Under the pieces are notes generated by a model. That model did not search any database. It saw only the letters and a program-made list of their open reading frames with translations, and was not told where the DNA came from. From contig NC_088310.1 in NCBI RefSeq assembly GCF_910592395.1, positions 8,315,501 to 8,379,500 of the forward strand: a DNA stretch of 64,000 nucleotides, written 5' to 3'. The position numbers were made by a program, and so were the translations under genes. This DNA comes from Lineus longissimus. Its lineage: Eukaryota > Nemertea > Pilidiophora > Heteronemertea > Lineidae. This document shows, piece after piece, positions 54,201 to 63,600 of the stretch (the stretch's first letter is position 1; every line of letters starts with the position of its first letter).

Positions 54201-57200
54201 AATGATACCAAGTTTGAAAGAATCTGTCCGTTGCCCTACTTGTACATGTAGTTCATACCTTGGACTGATTCAGGGCAGTGTTGAAGAACAGCGATGGTTT
54301 ATATGTCGAGATGTCCGCTACGTCTTTCACAACACTCTTGGGTTCGTGCTCAAAGGTCATGTCCTCTGGAATAAACCTGAAATTGAAGTAAAGATAGATT
54401 TAAGAAAAGATAGACCTGGACAATCTCGCACAAGGGCCTACAACGAGTTGCAAAGAGTATGTATCAGTGCAGGTCAGGTCAGAACAGTTGATACTAGACC
54501 ACATGCAGGTGTGACTGCTTACCACTGACATCTTGTAAACCTGTTTTCATTGGTAGGAAACCAGCCTGTGAGAAGGAAAACTCGGATATAAAAGACAGGT
54601 CGTCCCACGAAAAGTCCACCGAAGTCGGCAGGGTCCAGCCCTTGTGACGTGGCAAAACAATTGGGACCCTACGCACGTATCATACCTTAGATCCAACCGA
54701 GCACAACTACTCTCATACTCTATGCCGTCACACTCCGTATAGATGGCGTTGGCCGTTTCTCTGGAGTCGCACTCTATCACTGCGTAATAATACTTCAGCC
54801 TGTTGAGTTGATACTGCCGCAGTTTCTCACGGTGGTAATGCAAACCTGGAACAAGAGCAGAATGACACGTGATTTGCAAAAACACCATCCATTTGACAGG
54901 CATGACTAGCTACAACAGCTAGGACAATGAATAAAGGCGGCCCTGAACAGCATACGTCAACAATTATTTGCTGAAAATGGCCCAGTTGCTCATTAGCCCT
55001 GACGTTGGTGTCAGGCCCCAAAGCTACTTTTCTTAAAGAATTTTACTGAAGGAGATAACTGCTTATTTGAGCTAACTAACACAGGCGTTTGTACCTTACA
55101 ATCACGATGCTTGAGCAACTTGGCCCATGTACACTGATTGTTGAACTGTGACATCTGGCAAGAGCTACCAGGAGCCAAATTTTGCTCTTACCTGACGTTT
55201 TCTCATCTGATCCTTCCAGTGGGTCCTCTTCATCAGACGCGAGTTTATCTTCCACTAACTCTTTTGGTCCATGGATCTCTTCTTCTTTCATTCTCTCCAC
55301 GCCAAATTCAGATGGGTAAATCTTTAAATGGAAAAAAGAAGATATATTTAGTTATGAATGTATCCATGATGGAAAAATAACTTGCAGGGGACGGTAGACA
55401 TTCCATTAATACATCTACAAAAAAACTCTGTGAAACCAAACTTCGAATTTAAATTGATAGAACATATGTAAATGCCCCGTCAACCTAATTTAACGATATG
55501 GCATACAAATGTTTTCCACCCATAATTTCTTTTTTTCATATTGCATATCACTGTCCAAATGTAGTAAGAAATCACAATTTGTCAGTTAAGCACAGATGGT
55601 TTTTTGCATCTACTCTGAATCATATCACAAATCAAAAGGGTGACTAGGAGCTTTGCTCAAGTAACTAAAAGTGTCTCCATCGACACTATTTGCGCTCTTA
55701 CCGAAACCGATTTCACGACCCCTCTCTGTGGCTTGAATGAGTTGACTAAGATCATGATGTCCTGTGCCTTAATCCGGTCCCAATCCATGTTACACACGGC
55801 CAGCCGGCTAGTCGCGTCCTCGACCATCGCAGCCCCCTGGTCCAACTCACCCCAGTTATGATCAAATTTATCAGCTGCAAATAAAACAATAATGATATCC
55901 AATGCTGTGTCATCCTTCAAAGCGCATCACTTTTCCAAAAAATATCGAGTTGAAAGCATGCAAGCTATACTAAGCTCATCATTGGCTCATGTCGAGTTGA
56001 AAGCATGCAAGCTATACTAAGCTCATCATTGGCTCATGTCGAGTTGAAAGCATGCAAGCTATACTAAGCTCATCATTGGCTCATGTCGAGTTGAAAGCAT
56101 GCAAGCTATACTAAGCTCATCATTGGCTCATGTCGAGTTGAAAGCATGCAAGCTATACTAAGCTCATCATTGGCTCATGTCGAGTTGAAAGCATGCAAGC
56201 TATACTAAGTTCATCATTGGCTCATTGGTCGACCAGGAATCGAATCCAAGACTTAAAGAGTTGACAGGTGCCGTTCTTTCCATTGCTCAAGGACACAAAG
56301 ATGAAACAGCAGTGATCGTTCCAATCCAAGAGTCAAACCTGCAACCTCCTGATTATGAGCCTGACACTTTAACCACAATGCCACTCATCTCGCTTTTCAA
56401 ATCAGATTGAATGTACCTCATATGTAGCTTGGTACATCTCTCCTCCTCAGCCATCATTTTTAGAAAGAACTTAAAATAATCTCGAACTATCACAACCAGA
56501 AGGTTTTGGGATGCCCTCGTTTTGTATCAGTACAGTGGAACCCCGGTCGGCGACCACCTCAGTAACGCGACCACCCCGCGAACACGACCAAAATTCTCCG
56601 GTCCCGAATGGTTTTCTCTCTAATTCCCATTAACTGGCCCTCGCTAACACGACCACCCCGGTACCCAGACCGCGACCACCAGCTTGGTCGGTCCCAAACT
56701 GCAAATTAACCCCGCTAACGCGACCATGAGGCCTAATTGCCGTAATCAACCATGACTGCATGGTATCAATTGGCACCTTCTCGCAAATCCGTGTTGATAA
56801 TTAGCACCTCGAACACAATGACCATGGGAATCCATATGAAAATAAATGATGTGTAAGTGAGTTTGATCTTGGAGGAACTATACTTCAAGTATAATTCCTC
56901 CAAGGTTTGATCAAATGTAAGCGCAAATAAAATGAAGAATAAACTTTCTTTTCGACTCACGGTTTGTTTTTTCATCATTTAGTATTAAATGATGTCAAGA
57001 GGCATGCACACGTAGTTTTTAGGACAAATAAATTATGTTGATTAGTAAGAGTACCGATACTCAAAGTAAAGAATGCTTACTACGTCGTAATGTTGATAAA
57101 ATACGTTATTAAAAAGATGATTTAATCAGTACCAGTTCAAATTGGCTAATGTTAAAGCAGGAAGACATCAGGAAGAATTCTCAACATCTTCTCACATCAC

Positions 57201-58938
57201 CTCTCTCAATGTTAGCGGGAATATTAGCTTGACATCAAGAAGGGCAGCTGCCGATGGTGTGAATTACATGCTTGTTCTAATTAGCATACTCAAGTTTTAA
57301 TGTAATGTTTGGTCTAATTAGCTCTCGTCAGTTTATTTACTCATTTACATAAGTTGCAAATTAAACGCAAAACACTCAAGAAAATGATTTTTATTCGTAA
57401 TATACACACAAAATTATCGAATCACCCGGTGGCGTAGTCATTAATGCATGTCAATGTACACACAGCAGGACGATGTTTTGGCGGGAAAACCTACTTATGA
57501 TTCTTAAATTCACTAACGCGACCACCCCGGTAACACGACCACTTCGGCTTAGTCCCTTGGGTGGTCGTGTTACCGGGGTTCCACTGTACTACTAAAAAAT
57601 TGGCATATACTTACCATCTGCTAATTCTGTCTCTGATTCATCATCTGAACTTGACACAAGTCCTTCACCTCGAGCCAAGTCTGGTCCACCAGGAGCAGAG
57701 CCACTTGGGACAGAGACATCTGGAAGAGAAGATTTTCAAGGTACACATATGGAATATAGACCAGAAAGTTTTAAAGGTACAAGTATGGAATTACACTGGA
57801 CAATTTCAAAGATATAAGTTTGGAATATAGACGAGACAATGATTGGTGGTAGAGCTTATCCTTTCCTGCACAATTCCTCATTGGTAATCAACAGGTGGTA
57901 ATTCATGACAATGAGTCTTACACTGATATCTCTAAAAGAAAGGATATTTTCTACTCTAATACAATACATGTAAGTATAATTCAAGACATCAATTGCCTGT
58001 CAACACTTACCCAACTCAGATGCATCCGATTCAGATTCTCCATCATCTCCGCTGGCTGATGAGCTGGCTTCATCATCCTCTGATGCAGACTCTGAAAACA
58101 TGGAAGATGCACAATGATACAAGTTTGAATCAAGAGTCGACAATCACATCGTGACAAGTGAAGTCATCTCTGCTGGTTTTATATTGACAGTCAGACTGTA
58201 CTTTCCAGTAGGCCTTGCAAACACACACTTTTATTCTCTCACCAAAGACACAAACTTCAAATCTCAATTACTTTTCCACATCCTAACCTTGCGCTGTACA
58301 TTAATGTGACAAAAAATTAAAACCTCACCAAAATAACTACCTTCATCAGAAACATCTTCTTCATCCTCGGAATCCCTCGGTTCCAACTCCTGCATTTTTT
58401 TATTCTGGACCTTCTTTGATTTTGGAGACTGGCCAACGCTCACTTTACTAAATTGGCTGTCAACACCCTTGTGTGATTTGGCCAGACTTTTATCATCATT
58501 GCCACCTTTATTTTTATCAGTCTTCTTGCCTGAATTTTCTCCATCTACATTCTTCTTTGACTTTTTACTCAAAGGAGAGTCGACCTTCTTCTTTCCAAGC
58601 ACCTTTCCTTTCTCTTTGTCCTTTAACTTTCTCTTGTCACCATCCAATGATTTCTTTTTCCCTTTCACAATTCTGGCAATTTCCTCTTCCTCACTCTCTT
58701 CAGAATCCTCAGAATTGGAATCGGATAGTTCATAAAACTTTCTCAAGTTCTCATTGGTTGAAGTATTGATTGGTCGACCTCGTTTATCTACACTGTACTT
58801 CAATTTAAACTTCTTATCTTCGAACATAGATTTGAACCGTTTGTCAATCTTCACTTTGCGTTCCCGCGAAGGCAAATTATGAAATCTCGGATCCTTGCCA
58901 ATGTGGGCAAACCGGGCATCCTTCTTTACCTGATCCAT
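50984..58938 (-). CDS. ESF1: ESF1 nucleolar pre-rRNA processing protein, complete CDS
   Basis: ESF1 is a nucleolar factor needed for 18S rRNA maturation in the small-subunit processome. Minus-strand coding exons in order: 58341-58938, 58011-58091, 57615-57719, 55702-55874, 55192-55321, 54686-54845, 54259-54376, 53895-54021, 53351-53482, 53039-53178, 52544-52735, 51806-51955, 50984-51292. Phases close to 2,415 nt, 804 residues, near the human length of about 850. Order: conserved start [13 protein letters not shown]...DPRFHNLP, acidic/Lys-rich disorder, RRM-like region ([20 protein letters not shown]), acidic and poly-Lys stretches, and a C-terminal block ([20 protein letters not shown]...FKKTKAM). 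ATG 58938 lies 2 nt after a 3' splice site, so exon 1 of the transcript is non-coding. Confidence 0.96.
51806..51955 (-). CDS. ESF1: ESF1 coding exon 12
   Basis: It encodes [20 protein letters not shown] then a Lys-rich helix ([15 protein letters not shown]) and QVEDTFE. AEL.LLMMDED is conserved. Phase 0 in and out; donor GTGGGT. Confidence 0.95.
52338..52467. mobile_element. Decayed MITE copy in an ESF1 intron
   Basis: CAGTGGAACCTTACTTAGCG at the left and a damaged GTTCTATT right end, with TGTCCTTTA and AAGGACACC internal blocks, mark a degraded member of the family at 17775. It lies 77 bp past the exon 11 donor. Confidence 0.6.
52544..52735 (-). CDS. ESF1: ESF1 coding exon 11
   Basis: It encodes a stretch with [20 protein letters not shown], matching the conserved D.DDPYF.EE motif, followed by a Lys-rich tail. 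Phase 0 in and out. The donor at 52543 is GTACGG, weaker than the others; the frame stays open to 52496 if it is missed. Confidence 0.92.
53039..53178 (-). CDS. ESF1: ESF1 coding exon 10
   Basis: It encodes [20 protein letters not shown] then [31 protein letters not shown] is the family hallmark. Phase 1 in, phase 0 out. Confidence 0.96.
53351..53482 (-). CDS. ESF1: ESF1 coding exon 9
   Basis: It encodes [20 protein letters not shown] and then EMEITWEPG, a conserved ESF1 block. Phase 1 in and out; acceptor CTTTCAG, donor GTAGGA. Confidence 0.94.
53668..53843. mobile_element. MITE copy in an ESF1 intron
   Basis: The left part reads CTCTCTATTTGGGACACC and the right end AAGAGAGGTTCCACTG, followed by TA. 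Same family as at 14462. It sits 52 bp past the exon 8 donor on the minus strand. Confidence 0.7.
53895..54021 (-). CDS. ESF1: ESF1 coding exon 8
   Basis: It encodes [20 protein letters not shown] then [17 protein letters not shown]. The TWDETD...R and DMMD..AYLASSS motifs are conserved. Phase 0 in, phase 1 out, donor GTAAGT. Confidence 0.96.
54074..54179. repeat. Perfect 53-bp tandem duplication in an ESF1 intron
   Basis: AACCTTGAGATCAAGAACAT onward (54074-54126) recurs without change at 54127-54179, between exons 7 and 8. Confidence 0.95.
54259..54376 (-). CDS. ESF1: ESF1 coding exon 7
   Basis: It encodes [20 protein letters not shown] then [25 protein letters not shown] is conserved. Phase 2 in, phase 0 out. 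Confidence 0.95.
54686..54845 (-). CDS. ESF1: ESF1 coding exon 6: RRM-like core
   Basis: It encodes [20 protein letters not shown] then [20 protein letters not shown], ending CARLDLR. Phase 1 in, phase 2 out; acceptor GTTCCAG, donor GTATGA. Confidence 0.97.
55192..55321 (-). CDS. ESF1: ESF1 coding exon 5
   Basis: It encodes [20 protein letters not shown] followed by an acidic loop. YPSEFG.ERM..E...GP is conserved across ESF1 proteins. Phase 0 in, phase 1 out. Confidence 0.96.
55702..55874 (-). CDS. ESF1: ESF1 coding exon 4: start of RRM-like region
   Basis: It encodes [20 protein letters not shown] then [20 protein letters not shown], the most conserved part of the family. Phase 1 in, phase 0 out; acceptor TTTGCAG, donor GTAAGA. 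Confidence 0.96.
55945..56226. repeat. 47-bp tandem repeat, six copies, in an ESF1 intron
   Basis: The unit TCGAGTTGAAAGCATGCAAG plus CTATACTAAGCTC... repeats at 55945, 55992, 56039, 56086, 56133 and 56180 with almost no differences; only the last copy shows a clear change (TTCATC for CTCATC). Confidence 0.97.
56330..56400 (-). mobile_element. tRNA-like SINE head, minus strand
   Basis: On the minus strand, GTGGCATTGTGGTTAAAGTG (A box region) is followed by GGAGGTTGCAGGTTTGACTC (B box). It looks like a decayed tRNA-derived SINE in the large ESF1 intron. Confidence 0.5.
56533..57586. mobile_element. 1.05-kb TA-flanked element with CAGTGGAACCCCGG ends
   Basis: The termini CAGTGGAACCCCGG (56533) and CCGGGGTTCCACTG (57586) are perfect inverted repeats bounded by TA on both sides, as in Tc1/mariner-pogo transposons. 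Subterminal CGCGACCACC-type repeats appear near both ends. No transposase frame is present; the interior is AT-rich. A non-autonomous pogo/Tigger-like element is the best guess. Confidence 0.85.
57615..57719 (-). CDS. ESF1: ESF1 coding exon 3
   Basis: It encodes [20 protein letters not shown] followed by the acidic [12 protein letters not shown]. Phase 1 in and out; acceptor CTTCCAG, donor GTAAGT. LARGEG is typical of ESF1 before its RRM-like region. The right tip of a TA-flanked element lies 28 bp past its donor. Confidence 0.92.
58011..58091 (-). CDS. ESF1: ESF1 coding exon 2
   Basis: An 81-nt acidic exon ([20 protein letters not shown]), phase 1 in and out; acceptor TTTTCAG, donor GTAAGT. 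Confidence 0.88.
58341..58938 (-). CDS. ESF1: ESF1 coding exon 1
   Basis: It encodes [20 protein letters not shown] and [15 protein letters not shown], the ESF1 signature, then a long acidic and Lys-rich disordered stretch with probable nucleolar targeting signals. Start 2 nt after the acceptor (TTTACAG|AAATG). Donor GTAGTT. Phase 1 out. Confidence 0.95.
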
Positions 58939-58939
58939 T

Positions 58940-59375
58940 TCTGTAAACCAAAACAGAGGAATTATCATTAAATCTATTGAACAGATTCAAATCAGGTAAT
59001 TGTTGGTAATTATTCAACAAAGACCAGAACCTGAAAGAAACAAATGCGCACACACAGAATCTGTCAAAATGCCTGATCCAAGGACCCTATCGAAATTTTT
59101 TTGGACAAATCAAATGCCAGTGTTAAGACACTGTTTGTGACCATTTGTTTGAGTAAAACCCACGACTGATCAGAACTTATCAATGTATGCCGTATAGACA
59201 AAAGACCAAGTCACAATCAGGACTGGCTGTGAAGACATAATCATAATCTTTTCTTCTGGAACACCCTGATGGGGGAAAAGTTGATCACACTCCACTCAGA
59301 GGGCGTTTTCTCACATAACCGAAGGAACTACAGCATGTATAACATATCATGATATTCTTAGATATATGACTTACT
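58940..59375 (-). other. ESF1: ESF1 5' UTR intron and candidate non-coding exon
   Basis: The acceptor TTTACAG directly precedes the ATG, so an upstream non-coding exon must exist. The best donor is minus-strand GTAAGT at 59374-59369, preceded by CTGAGAGA. The transcription start would then be around 59380-59500; this is inference. Confidence 0.4.
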
Positions 59376-60416
59376 CTCTCAGAGCGATCGGAGGCTTTCT
59401 ATCACCAAATAAAGTCGATATTTGAATATTTTTAGTGCATAATTTTCAGCACGTGGACTTCAGAATCCATGTTTTCAGAATGGCTTGAGTGAAAATGTGG
59501 AATTGGAATGAAATTAGACATTGGGTTATCAAAGTGCAAATTGTCTTTAAACGCATTTAATTGCATTGTTAACTACATTGAGTTATAGTGTGTGTATTAC
59601 CTAACAATCTATTTTCAAGTGTGATTGTCAGTGATGTGTTTATTTGCGTTACAAAGCTTTTATGCGTGTCGATAGTCCGTCTTTACCAAAAATAATCAAA
59701 ATTCCGCAACTTAGTTTGGCTCAATGTCAGCGCCCATGGAATGGAAAAATTTGTGGCAAAATTCAAATTTTACTTAAGATTTTCACGCCTGTGGGGTGTC
59801 AGATGAATGCAGATCAAACCAATGAAATTTAATGTTATACATCGTAGCTTTGTTAACCTACTGAAAGAGATTTATATGTAAGATTTAGCTAAAATGTGTT
59901 TTTTCTTCTGACATGATGTCTGAAAATCTCTCATTCTCTGGACCTGTGCTGGGTAGGGATGTGGGCGTGGCACGCCAGAGCCAGCCCGAGCTGTGTGTGG
60001 AGGGTGTGTGGCTCTGAACTTGTCTACAACGTGCTCTGTGTACATACGCTAGGCCTTTTGGAAGAAGACAAATCAGAGCCACAGCAAATCAAATGCGCAC
60101 ACTCTGAACACGCCCGACTCAGTCAGAAGGCCTAAACCTACTGAATTGGGATAAGAGTGTACTGTACTGTAGTTGCCTGGTTTAGACCCTTGTCTTAATC
60201 AGTTCTGGACGAGTCTTCATTCGGAATAATTTCCATCTTTTCGGAGTGTCAAACACAAGACCCCCGAATGTGTCATCCTTCTTACACATGCAGAAATGGA
60301 TTAGACATCTTGATAAATGATAATCAGAAAATACTCTATGCATGTTTCAATCATTTTTTCACTGATCTTTTCAAAGGAAAAATATATAAAACATCAACGA
60401 ATTGTATATATTTCAG
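59376..60416. promoter_or_regulatory. Putative bidirectional promoter region ESF1/ANAPC1
   Basis: The two genes are head to head, with start codons 1,541 bp apart and 5' UTR introns on both sides. The region has a locally GC-richer part around 59940-60010 with a GC/CACC-box-like GTGGGCGTGGC. No TATA box in a convincing position. Function is inferred from arrangement only. Confidence 0.4.
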
Positions 60417-60478
60417 CTCACCTTCTCTCCTGTGTGCCACTCACTGGCAGTTAAATTGCAAGGCTGGATCAGGACGAT
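60417..60478 (+). other. ANAPC1: ANAPC1 5' UTR part of first coding exon
   Basis: TATATATTTCAG just before 60417 looks like a real acceptor, so an upstream non-coding exon is likely. The ATG at 60479 is the first in this stretch and matches the family's start. Confidence 0.5.
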
Positions 60479-60646
60479 ATGATCATCACCTGTGACACCC
60501 AGGATTTTGTTCCCTTTGGCCGGGAGCACCATGTCCACCATCCTGGGCTCGTTGAACTCCAGGTTCAGAATCGATCAGCTGTTAGTCATGGATTACCGCT
60601 GGTTAGAGCTCTTAGGGATGTATCAATTAATGATATTGATAACAAG
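60479..60646 (+). CDS. ANAPC1: ANAPC1 coding exon 1
   Basis: It encodes MIITCDTQDFVPFGREHHVH then HPGLVELQVQ and RALRDVSINDIDNK. Start to donor GTAAAG, phase 0 out. Confidence 0.93.
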
Positions 60647-63600
60647 GTAAAGCTCCAACAATCAATAAAACGTTCTGTTTTTACACCAAGCCCAAGTTAG
60701 CTTACTTGTGTATTTCAAACTAGATGATTGACTGTATGAACATAATACTAATGGTGTTATTTTTACCTTGCCCCTTTTACAGGCAGAATGCTGGAAGCTT
60801 CAGAGCTGCACTGGTGAGAAGTGTGAACCGTGTGATGAGGAGTTGTACATTAAAGATGATACTGTGATATGGAGCCGAGGGAGTGTGGGCTCCAGCAGGA
60901 CCATCATCAAATCATTCAGCATGGATTCCAAGATCAGAGAGGTGGGTGATGCGATTCCTCACAGTAGAAAATCAAGCTGCGTTAAGTAATCTAACCTACA
61001 CATAGTCAAGTTCTTATGCTTAAGTATGACTTACACATCAGACAATGAGCAGTTGTAAACTAGAGCAAGTAAGACTAGAATTGCCCTTGCTTAATGAAAA
61101 TTGATGCAGATCATTATAGGTATCCAAAAGTTCAGTTTGTAGTGGGTCCCCTACCTGAAGGTAGCTTAAAGTTCAGTTTGTTGTGTGTGTCCTACCTGAA
61201 GGTAGTTCAAAGTTCAGTTTGTGGTGGTTCTCCTACCAAAAGGTAGTTTAAAGTTCAGTTGGTGGTGGATCTCCTACCTGAGGTTCGCCCAAAGTCCAGT
61301 TTGTTGTGTGTGTCCTACCTGAAGGTAGTTCAAAGTTCAGTTGGTGGTGGTTCTCCTACCAAAAGGTAGTTTAAAGTTCAGTTGGTGGTGGATCTCCTAC
61401 CTGAGGTTCGCCCAAAGTCCAGTTTGTTGTGTGTGTCCTACCTGAAGGTAGTTCAAAGTTCAGTTGGTGGTGGTTCTCCTACCAAAAGGTAGTTTAAAGT
61501 TCAGTTGGTGGTGATTCTCCTACCTGAAGGTAGACCAAGTTCAGTTTGTGGTGGGTCTCCAATCTGAAGGTAGCCTAAGGTTCAGTTTGTGGTGGTTCTC
61601 CTACCTGAAGGTAGACCAAGTTCAGTTTGTGGAGGTTCTACCTGAAGGTAGCCTAAAGTTCAGTTTTACAACTTTCAAAAGATTTGTAACTCTTTCTGAT
61701 TTGAATTCAGGTGATGTGGTGTAGTTTTGTGCTGCCCAAGGGCCAAGAGGATGGTGAAGAGGGGATTGTTGATGATGATATTGATGGTGAGGTCCAGCAC
61801 GGTATCTGCATACAGCTAGATAACTGCCTTCACGTCTTCGTCAACTCAGGGAAGGAGTATATTGCAGCATTGCCTTTTCAAGTGAGTAGGACTGGGGTTA
61901 TTCGAGAACATTTGCAGGATGGGTAAAAAATCACAGTATCAGTTATTTACAATTTATTTTGAAAATGTGCCACTGATATAATTTGTATTTAAGCCTTGGT
62001 ACCACAAACCAAACCAAAAAAAGCATCTTTAATCTGTACTTGGTATAATATAAGTATGTTTGGTAACTTATTAATGATGAAAATTTGAATGTGGCAACTG
62101 AACTGAACTTTGTGTTGTAGGTAGCACGAGTGTGGGAAATGAAAAATGGTCTTCTCTTAGAGAGGGCTCCAACTCAAGCTGAGGTTGTGGCAAGCAAAAG
62201 GTAAGTCAGATTTAAAATAGGAAAAAAATCTTAGGCCTGCTGCCAATCCCGATGGCCTAGTGGTGGGTGTCTGCCTCATGAACAGAAGGTCAAGGTTTCA
62301 GACCAGATGATAACCTCTTTCTGATGCGGCCGGTTGGTAAGACACCAACTAGTTAAACATAAGGTTCAAACTGCCTTCTTGCCAGGCAACTGGCGGTAGA
62401 ATTGGAGTTTGGAAGTAAAGATTGTCTCATAGTCAAAGCTGGCTGGTCCTTTCATTAGGGGTGACACAACAATAAACAAACTTTGTTTATAGAATGCATT
62501 ATAACTTTTCAATCAGAAGGCAGCACTTTATATTTTTTTAAAGCAATGTGTTCGATTTATGTCACAGAAATGATGCAGTTTCAACAGTTGAAAATGATGT
62601 GCTTGTCTAAAGAGGAACCACTTTTATGTAACAAGATTTCTCTTTGAGATCTCACCCAACTTTCTACCGTTACCTTTCATTATATTTCAGGGATCCTCAG
62701 ACGCTGCCCATTCTCTTCAGCCTAATGCATCCCTTGGACGAGGTGGCACCTGTCGTTACCAAAGGTGGTCACGGCATCAGCATGGCAGGGAAAATACAAT
62801 TCATGGCCGACCAGAGCCAACAGATCGTATTTACGAGCGAGTCGCCGTCACTTGTCATGATGTTTGATGGCAACCTGGGTGTTCATTCTGTGTGGAGTCT
62901 AAGGAAAGCAAAACCTGAGGCGAGTCTAAGTCTTTTGTCTCCTGACCCAAAGTACCCAGTGAAAGATCAAATGAAACTCAAATCCCTGATGACTATTGCG
63001 ATAATTCTCCCTTTTGAACTTTTGAATTTGCCATTTCATTTCAGGAGGCATTCTTCACTTCTGTAGCGATCAGTGACACGATGACCATGAGTGCCCTGCC
63101 CTCACACTCACAGACCCCAGGCCAGGGAAGAAGCAGTTATTTCTCTGCCAACGCCAGCAGCCACTCTAAGCTGACCCTCTCCAGTCAGTCCCCCAGTATG
63201 TCGCCACTCAGGAGCTACAACAGTAGACTCAACTCCCCCATGCAGTCAAGACTTTCTCTAAGTCCCGGAATCTCGCATCTGGCCATCAGGTCAGTATATA
63301 CCAGGAGCCACTCCAAGCTGACTCTGTCCAGTCAGTCCCCTAGCATGTCCCCACTAGAGCTTCCCACTCAAGTCCAAGTGGGAAGAAATACTTTAAAGTT
63401 AGTGAATACGCATGTCCGTACTGCCAACTCATTGGACTGGATATAACATAAAAAAAATAAAGGGTGGCAAATATACAAAATTGTTGCTTGAAGACTCAGA
63501 TACTATATTTATTTGTATCTAAGCTCACCTGTCGCAGTTCTACATGTATGTAAACTCACTCATTTGTATGTAAGCCCACTTGTCTCATGAAACCAAATAA

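Noticed and set aside
56766-56978. 70-residue minus-strand frame in the TA-flanked element as a transposase remnant
   Set aside because: No DDE or HTH motif and mostly AT-rich hydrophobic sequence.
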